This document shows, in pieces, positions 58,023 through 64,000 of a stretch of DNA of 64,000 nucleotides; position 1 is the stretch's first letter, and the number at the start of each line of letters is the position of its first letter. The position numbers were made by a program, and so were the translations under genes. Where the stretch lies: contig CM028912.1 of the NCBI GenBank assembly GCA_016801845.1, positions 24,778,186 through 24,842,185 of the forward strand, written 5' to 3'. Origin of the DNA: Polydactylus sextarius. Lineage: Eukaryota; Chordata; Actinopteri; Polynemidae. The notes below the pieces were generated by a model. The model did not search any database and was not told the origin of the DNA. It saw only the letters and a list, made by a program, of their open reading frames with translations.

Positions 58023-60699
58023 CAGGGGTGTCAAACTCAAATAATGAGTGGGCCAAAATTTAAAACTGAACAAAGCCGCGGGCCAAGGTTGAAAAAATTA
58101 CGTTTTAATAGGCACCCAAACAAGTTTTGCATTGAAAATTGAACAAGCAAGGCTTATATAACTTTATAATGACATGCAAACCTGAGTTTCATGTTTAAAT
58201 ATAAAAATTGAATGCCTCTTTTCTATTTGCAGCCTTCTGAGGTAAATATCAAAATAAACTTTTTTCCACAGGCTAATAAATACATTTGAAAACAAAATAA
58301 CAATAATGAATGAATCAAACATTCAAGCCTTGAAGTAGCAAGAGAAGAGTGCATGAATAAAATGTTTTTGCTCAGTTTGCTACACTGATTTGCTTTAACA
58401 CTGAATATGGAACAAGCCATGCTTATAGCTTAACTTAACTTAATAGTGCAAAACCAACTGTCAAAGAACAAACGAAGAAACATCAATGGCATATTAAATA
58501 ACATTTAAATAAAAAATGAATGCCTCTTTTCAATTTGCTAAATATCAACATTAACTTTTTCCACTGGCTAATACATAAATCAATCATTCAGGCCTTTTTA
58601 CTGTTCAGTTTGCGACACACTGATCTAACATGGTGTGTTCAAGCCAGACACCTGGCATCTTTTCTTGGATGCTAGTTCATCAGTGTCGGGGCTCAGGCTT
58701 TGAGCTGAGGCAACCTTCATTATCGAAGCGAAGGTGTTCATCAGTGAGACGTGCCCTGTGAGATGTTTTCGTCATCTTCATTGAGGAGAAAAGTTGCTCA
58801 CATAGGTAAGTGCTGCCGAACATGGAGAGCAATTGAGCAGCTTGGGTGCGGAGCTGAGGCATTGTGTCAGGGATGTATTGTGGAAACTGTGCGGCGCCAA
58901 CAGCATCATACTTTGACTTCAGCGTGTCATCACACTGGAGTTCAATCAGCTCCATTTGAATGTTAGTTGGTGCTTTTTCCACATCGACTGCGAAGGGATT
59001 ACTAAGCAGTTCAAATCTCCATTTCTGACCATCAAAGTCGCCAAATCGCCGGGTTAAACTCAGCGCCGAGTACACTGAGTTTTTCAGCAAACTGTGCGCA
59101 CACGGCGGTAGAGATCTGCGTATTTATGGTTTGGCAACAGGGGAAATGGCCAAGGTTTCCTTGCAGCAGCTGATTCTCCCACAGGCAGAGTTTAGCTTTA
59201 AAAGCTTTCACTGACGAGTAGATCTCGGTGATGATGCGGCCCCGCCCCTGTAGCTGCAGGTTCAGCGCATCAAGATGGCTTGCGATGTCAGACAGAAAGG
59301 CCAGCTCACACATAAACTTTTGCTCCTGGAGTTCTGCTGTGTCCTTCCCTTTGCTTTGCAGAAGCTGACATATTTCTTCACGCAGCTCGAAAAATCTGTT
59401 CAGTACTTTTCCGCGGCTTAACCATCTCACCTCTGTGTGATACGGCACATCTGTGTGTTCCGAACCAAACTCTTCCAGAAAAGACTTAAACTCGCGGTGA
59501 TTCAGACCTTTGGCTCTTATAAAGTTAACAACTTGTGTTACTGTGGTCATAACATGTTCCATCTTTAGGGCTTTAGCACACAGTGACTCTTGATGTATAA
59601 TGCAGTGATAAACCGATAGCTCACCTGCACAGTTCTCTTCCCGCATCTTTTCACGCATCCTGCCCACCAGACCATTCTTTTTACCACTCATCGCTGGCGC
59701 ACCATCAGTGGTTAATCCCACGAGTTTATCCCACGGCAGGTTTATTTCAGTTACACATTTGCAAACCTCCTCAAAAATGTCCGTCCCTGTGGTTGTGCCA
59801 TGCATAGATTTAAATCCCAAAAGCTCCTCCGTAACACACATTTTTGAGTCGACACCGCGGATGAAGACTGACAGCTGCGCAGTATCAGACGCGTCAGTGC
59901 TCTCGTCCACAGCGAGGGAAAAAGAAACAAAATCTTCCCCCTTTTCCATCAGCTGGTCATGCAGATTGGTGGCAAGATCACATATGCGCTCTGCTATTGT
60001 GTTCCTGCTCAGGCTTACGTTTGAAAAGGCCTGTTTTTTCTCTGGGCACACTTGGTCACAAACTTTCAGCATTATCTTTTTAATAAATTCTCCCTCATTA
60101 AAGGATCGGGTTGATTTGGCGATTTCTTCTGCCACGATATAACTCGCCTTTACAGCAGCCTCGTTTTGTGCTGTGGCTTTTTTGAACATATTTTGTTGTG
60201 AAACCAACCCTCTCTTCATCTCCTCTACTTTCTGGCTCCTTTGAGTCGTGTCCAGGTCCTTGTATTTTTCCTGATGTTTCGTTTCATAGTGTCGCCTAAG
60301 GTTGTACTCCTTAGGTACCGACACGTTGGCTCCACAAACGAGACAAACAGGTCTGTCTTTCAGATACGTAAACATATATTCTGTCTCCCACCTGTCCCGA
60401 AAAGTTCTGTTTTCTCCCTTCCTTTTCGTCATTTTTGGTAGGGGTAAAACAGTGACACCTAGAGTTGTAGTATTGGGCCGCAGCACGTCTGGAAAGAACG
60501 CTGCTTGCTAGAAATCTACTGACACCAAGCTGGCGCGCCAAAACAACCGCAGAGCATTATGGGATTTGTAGTATTCGCGGTGAATGCGGTGTTATAGCAA
60601 CACCGCCGCTGTATAATACCGGCGGGCCAGCTCTAATGTTAATTTGATATTGCCCCACGGGCCAAATGAAATTACACGGGCCAGAGTTTGACACCTGTG
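58023..60699 (-). mobile_element. hAT-4: best-preserved hAT transposon, inside BEL-6
   Basis: 2677 bp with AACTGGGG at 58015-58022 and 60700-60707. The right subterminal region has lost one TTTGGCCCG repeat (ACACGGGCCAGAG near 60676). Confidence 0.93.
58625..60432 (-). pseudogene. hAT transposase, nearly intact (copy 4)
   Basis: From MTKRKGENRTF at 60432 the frame stays open for about 460 codons. It covers the BED finger (CLVCGANV...HYETKH), VDESTD, TTDGAPAMSGKKNG and YHCIIHQESLC. It breaks at an extra G near 59051. The remainder with the catalytic-Glu segment STYLCEQLFSS continues in another frame, with a second break near 58727 (CGAAGCGAAGG). Closest of the four to an intact transposase, but not functional as assembled. 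Confidence 0.92.
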
Positions 60700-60707
60700 A
60701 ACTGGGG

Positions 60708-61783
60708 CATGCAGGAAGGAATCACATGCTATCCAGGTTACGGCAAAAATACTGGATCACTAATGCAAACTCTGCTGCTAGAAAGGTAATATCTGACTGT
60801 ATTGTGTGCAGACGCAACAGAGGAAAGCTGATTGAGCAGAAGATGGCTGATTTACCTGAAGAGAGAGTGTTGCCTGAAAAGGCTCCTTTCACAAATGTGG
60901 TTATTGATTATTTTGGCCCTATCGATGTTAAAAGAGGCAGAAGTCTTCTTAAAAGATATGGAGTGCTGTTTGCATGTCCGACTAGTCGTGCTGTGCATCT
61001 GGAAGTGGCTTATACACTGGACACAGACTCCTGTATAAATGCAATTCGAAGGTTTATCTGTAGAGCGAGGTCCAGTCTCAGCTATCAGATCGGATAATGG
61101 CACAAATTTTGTTGGAGCCAACCGGGAGCTGAAGGAAAGTCTGGCTGCTCTGAATCACAGCAAAATTCAAACAGCTTTTGTTCAGAATGGCATAAAATGG
61201 AGCTTCAACACACCAGCAGCTTCCCACCAAGGTGGTATTTGGGAACGCCTGATTCGTTCAGTGAAGAGTGTTCTCACCTCAGTACTGAAACAACAAACTC
61301 TGGATGAGGAAGGCTCCAGACCGTTTTCTGTGAGGTTGAGGCAATACCGAACGACAGACCCATCACAAAAGTCTCAGATGATCCAAATGACTTAGAAGCT
61401 CTGACACCGAATCACATTTTAATGTTGAAAGGAAAACCAATCATGCCACCAGGACTGTTTGACCAAAATGATCTTTATATAAAGAAACGGTGGAAACAGG
61501 CACAATATATTGCTGAGCTGTTTTGGAAGAGATGGATCTGTGAGTATCTACCCATGATGCAGGAGAGACAAAAATGGACAAGGCCAAGGAAAAGCCTCAC
61601 TCCTGGAGACATAGTTCTTGTCGCAGATGCCTCAGCTCCAAGAGGATCTTGGATCATGGGGAAAGTTTTAGACATCAGACCAGATGCAAAGGGCCTGGTA
61701 CGCACTGTGCGTCTGCAAACTAGGACCAGTGTTCTGAGAGACCTGTGACGAAGCTCTGTTTACTACTGGAAGCAGCAGTCTGA
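60708..61783 (+). pseudogene. BEL-6 integrase and C-terminus, frameshifted
   Basis: Same domains as BEL-1. Breaks: an inserted G in CTGTAGAGCGAGG near 61065, a lost G near 61312 and a lost G near 61736. Stop at 61781-61783. Confidence 0.88.
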
Positions 61784-62014
61784 CATCATGACTCTCTCTT
61801 TCTCTACCTCTATTTTTTCTTTCTTTTCTCCAATTAACCTGTGTTTTATTTTGCAGATTCATCAGGAAGACAGTTAGCCATATTAAGGGCTATTATGACT
61901 CATAGAATAGGTCTATTTAGTAGTTAGTAGTTACTACATAGTTGTAGGTCCAGATGTAGCTCCTTTTTTGTATATAACTGTAATTGTGATGTTATGCACA
62001 ATTAGGGGCCGGAG

Positions 62015-62512
62015 TGTAGGAGCTATTTGTAGAGTTAGTCTTTGTTTTTGATTTTTGTTGTAAATTTAATTTGCTAATTATGAGTAACTTTGTTTGATTA
62101 ACTTAAGAGTTTGTTTTATTTAGATTAGAGTTTTTGATATTCTTTGTTGATTATTTGTTTAGGATATTTAGATTTGTATAGTTATATATTTTTGGTTTAT
62201 TTGTTGGTAATTGGGTCACACTGTGGGCACCTGAAGTTACTTAGGTAGGCAGGCACCTTGAGGACCAGCATGCACCTGGGTGGGCACATGGTTTTTTACC
62301 AGTGCAAGGGAGGAACCAGCAGCCATGATTTTCTTTGTTCTTTTCTTTGTTTTATTAATTTGGAAATAAATCATAACAAAAGGCAAGAATCAGGATTGGA
62401 CATTTATCTTCTTTTGCCTGCGTGAAACCACATCACCATGGTGCATCAGTGGCCTGTTGATTATGTTTGGTTTAAAGTTTCATTTGTTTTTTCCGGACAA
62501 ATGGCCACTACA
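62015..62512 (+). repeat. BEL-6 3' LTR
   Basis: 498 bp, TGTAGGAGC to GGCCACTACA, next to GGTAG at 62513-62517. Confidence 0.93.
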
Positions 62513-63590
62513 GGTAGAGGAAACTTACATGAGGTTCTACACTTCAGATTTTGCATCCTTAAACCAATAATAACTGCAAATTTTCCCTAAAATGTCATTC
62601 TATTCCATGTATTTGTAGATGTTAGGATCTTCTGTAAAGCTCCACTGTTTAACCTTGCTCACCCTGACCAGAGCTGGATTATTCTACGTACATATGGACT
62701 ATATGTAACAGAAGAAGGAACACGTCAGTAACAACAGACAGGCAGTCGACACCTGGACCTGGAATTCATTTGTAGTGATCCAATCCAAGAATAAAACCCA
62801 TCACCGTTAGAACTACACCACCAGACTTCGTCACTGTTTTTTTTTAATTTGTCGCTATTTCTTTAAATGAGAATTAATCTTATATGGAGATCTTTAGATC
62901 TTTATTATTTATTTGTGCTACGTAGAGTGTCTTTTAGTGTCAGTTCCAGTACAACAGTACATTTTTCTGCTTAACTTGAGTGGCATCAAGCTACATAAAC
63001 TGATTATTTTTTTGGGATATCTGCCTCTGAGATTTCTGCATAACACTAGTGGAACAGAGGTAAGTAGAAGGTAGAATTTCCATTTTGGTGCTGAAGTTCT
63101 GAAAAAAAATACAGTAGAAAAATTGAGTAGGAGCTGATAAACCAAAGGTTCGTGGCTTCCCATCTTACTGGAGTGGCAGCAGCTACATATGCAGAAATCT
63201 CAGACTTTTGGCAAGTAAACCAGAACTGAGCAAGGTCAGACCAAGCTGGGGTAAAAGGCAAAATTATTGTTTGTGATAAGGGTGAAGTGACAACAAAAAC
63301 TAACTAGGTCTAGGTCTAGAAAACACACAAAAATAGAAATGTTCACGAGGAGCAGCATGGAGGAGTCTAACGTGGAATTTTTTAATTGATCCCTGATCAA
63401 GTAAATCTGTGTTAATGGTTTTTTAATCAACTAAATAATTTAAACTGAGAAAAAAACATTCAAGATGAAAATGAGAGTTAGATCCAAAGAGGTACAGTAA
63501 ATCCAAAACTTTACAGAATCAGTCATTAATAAGCACACAGCTTGGATTTCAACCAACACCCCATTTAATGTAAATTTAGTAAAATGGAGA

Positions 63591-63604
63591 TCACCAGAGG
63601 GCAG
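63591..63604 (+). promoter_or_regulatory. CTCF-like motif (U4)
   Basis: TCACCAGAGGGCAG, identical to U1. Confidence 0.45.
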
Positions 63605-63835
63605 TAACTGTGTCTCAGTGATTGTAGAATAAACACACATGTATCTGGAAGCTCCACTCACTGATCTAATCTAAAATTACACCATGAAGACAAAATAACA
63701 CTCCAATCAACTCTGATAAAAAAAAAAAAAAAAGAAATTAGTGAAAAGTTTAAGCCAGGATTGATACAAAACATCTCCTGGCGTTGAATTAAGTCCATCA
63801 CTTTGAAGGAGAATGTTGCCAGCTTCTTCACCTAC

Positions 63836-63848
63836 TAGATAGATAGAT

Positions 63849-63917
<69 letters not shown>

Positions 63918-63929
63918 CAGACAGATAGA
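63836..63929. repeat. (GATA)n microsatellite (U4)
   Basis: Mostly GATA with two GACA units at the end; shorter than in U1. Confidence 0.97.
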
Positions 63930-64000
63930 TTAGATTAATCCCTTAGAGAGTTTCCTGGTTTGACAAGTAAAACATCTTCTATAACATCAAATTAACTTTT

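Larger units (their letters stand above)
57331..62512 (+). mobile_element. BEL-6: BEL/Pao element with hAT, 5' part in gap
   Basis: Starts near EHPQEMLVHQYNHDF just before the RT/RNase H deletion joint and runs to a complete 3' LTR (62015-62512), followed by GGTAG. Carries the 84-bp deletion (near 57825) and hAT-4. Confidence 0.92.
62513..64000 (+). repeat. U4: host-derived segment, truncated by window end
   Basis: Matches U1 from 4732. Contains AATAAA near 62790, the possible terminal exon on the minus strand (about 62890-63098), a CTCF-like motif at 63591-63604 and the GATA microsatellite at 63836-63929. The TATA promoter and modular gene would lie beyond the window. Confidence 0.92.

Overview
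The window looks like a teleost fish genome. It is AT-rich and intron-bearing, with Tc1-like, L2-like, hAT and BEL/Pao remnants, GATA/GACA microsatellites and a dispersed repeat common in fish. No bacterial or phage genes, tRNA, rRNA or CRISPR array were seen. The species cannot be read from the sequence.

The whole window is one amplified locus. A host-derived segment of about 8.2-9.9 kb ('U') alternates with a BEL/Pao LTR retrotransposon. Every complete U/BEL boundary carries the same 5-bp target duplication, GGTAG (CTACC when reversed). BEL therefore inserted once into an ancestral unit, and the composite unit was then copied. Layout: BEL-1(+) 1-4731; U1(+) 4732-13043; BEL-2(+) 13044-15938; 500-N gap; BEL-3(-) 16439-24420; U2(-) 24421-32599; BEL-4(-) 32600-38786; U3(-) 38787-48648; BEL-5(-) 48649-56830; 500-N gap; BEL-6(+) 57331-62512; U4(+) 62513-64000, cut by the window end. 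The period from U2 to U3 is 14,366 bp. Both orientation changes fall exactly at the N gaps, so the inversions may be an assembly orientation choice.

The BEL copies encode Gag, an aspartic protease and an integrase, but every copy that can be checked lacks reverse transcriptase and RNase H. The two are removed by one in-frame deletion, so the family looks non-autonomous. BEL-1, -3, -5 and -6 carry a BED-finger hAT transposon at the identical site, with 8-bp duplication AACTGGGG. BEL-2 and BEL-4 have the empty site. The copies with hAT that can be read also share an 84-bp in-frame deletion. All transposase and gag-pol frames are broken.

Each complete U segment holds a Tc1-like fragment, an L2-like reverse transcriptase fragment, a microsatellite, a CTCF-like motif and, most interestingly, a candidate spliced gene that I do not recognise. 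It has a TATA box, a short 5' exon ending in AT followed by a GTAAGT donor (splicing creates the ATG), an array of small related exons in about 1.35-kb modules (two modules in U1 and U2, three in U3), and a last exon with AATAAA. The exons share motifs in one reading frame, which hints at a small modular protein, but a spliced non-coding RNA is not excluded. This gene family inside a BEL-punctuated amplicon is the best candidate for something undescribed here.
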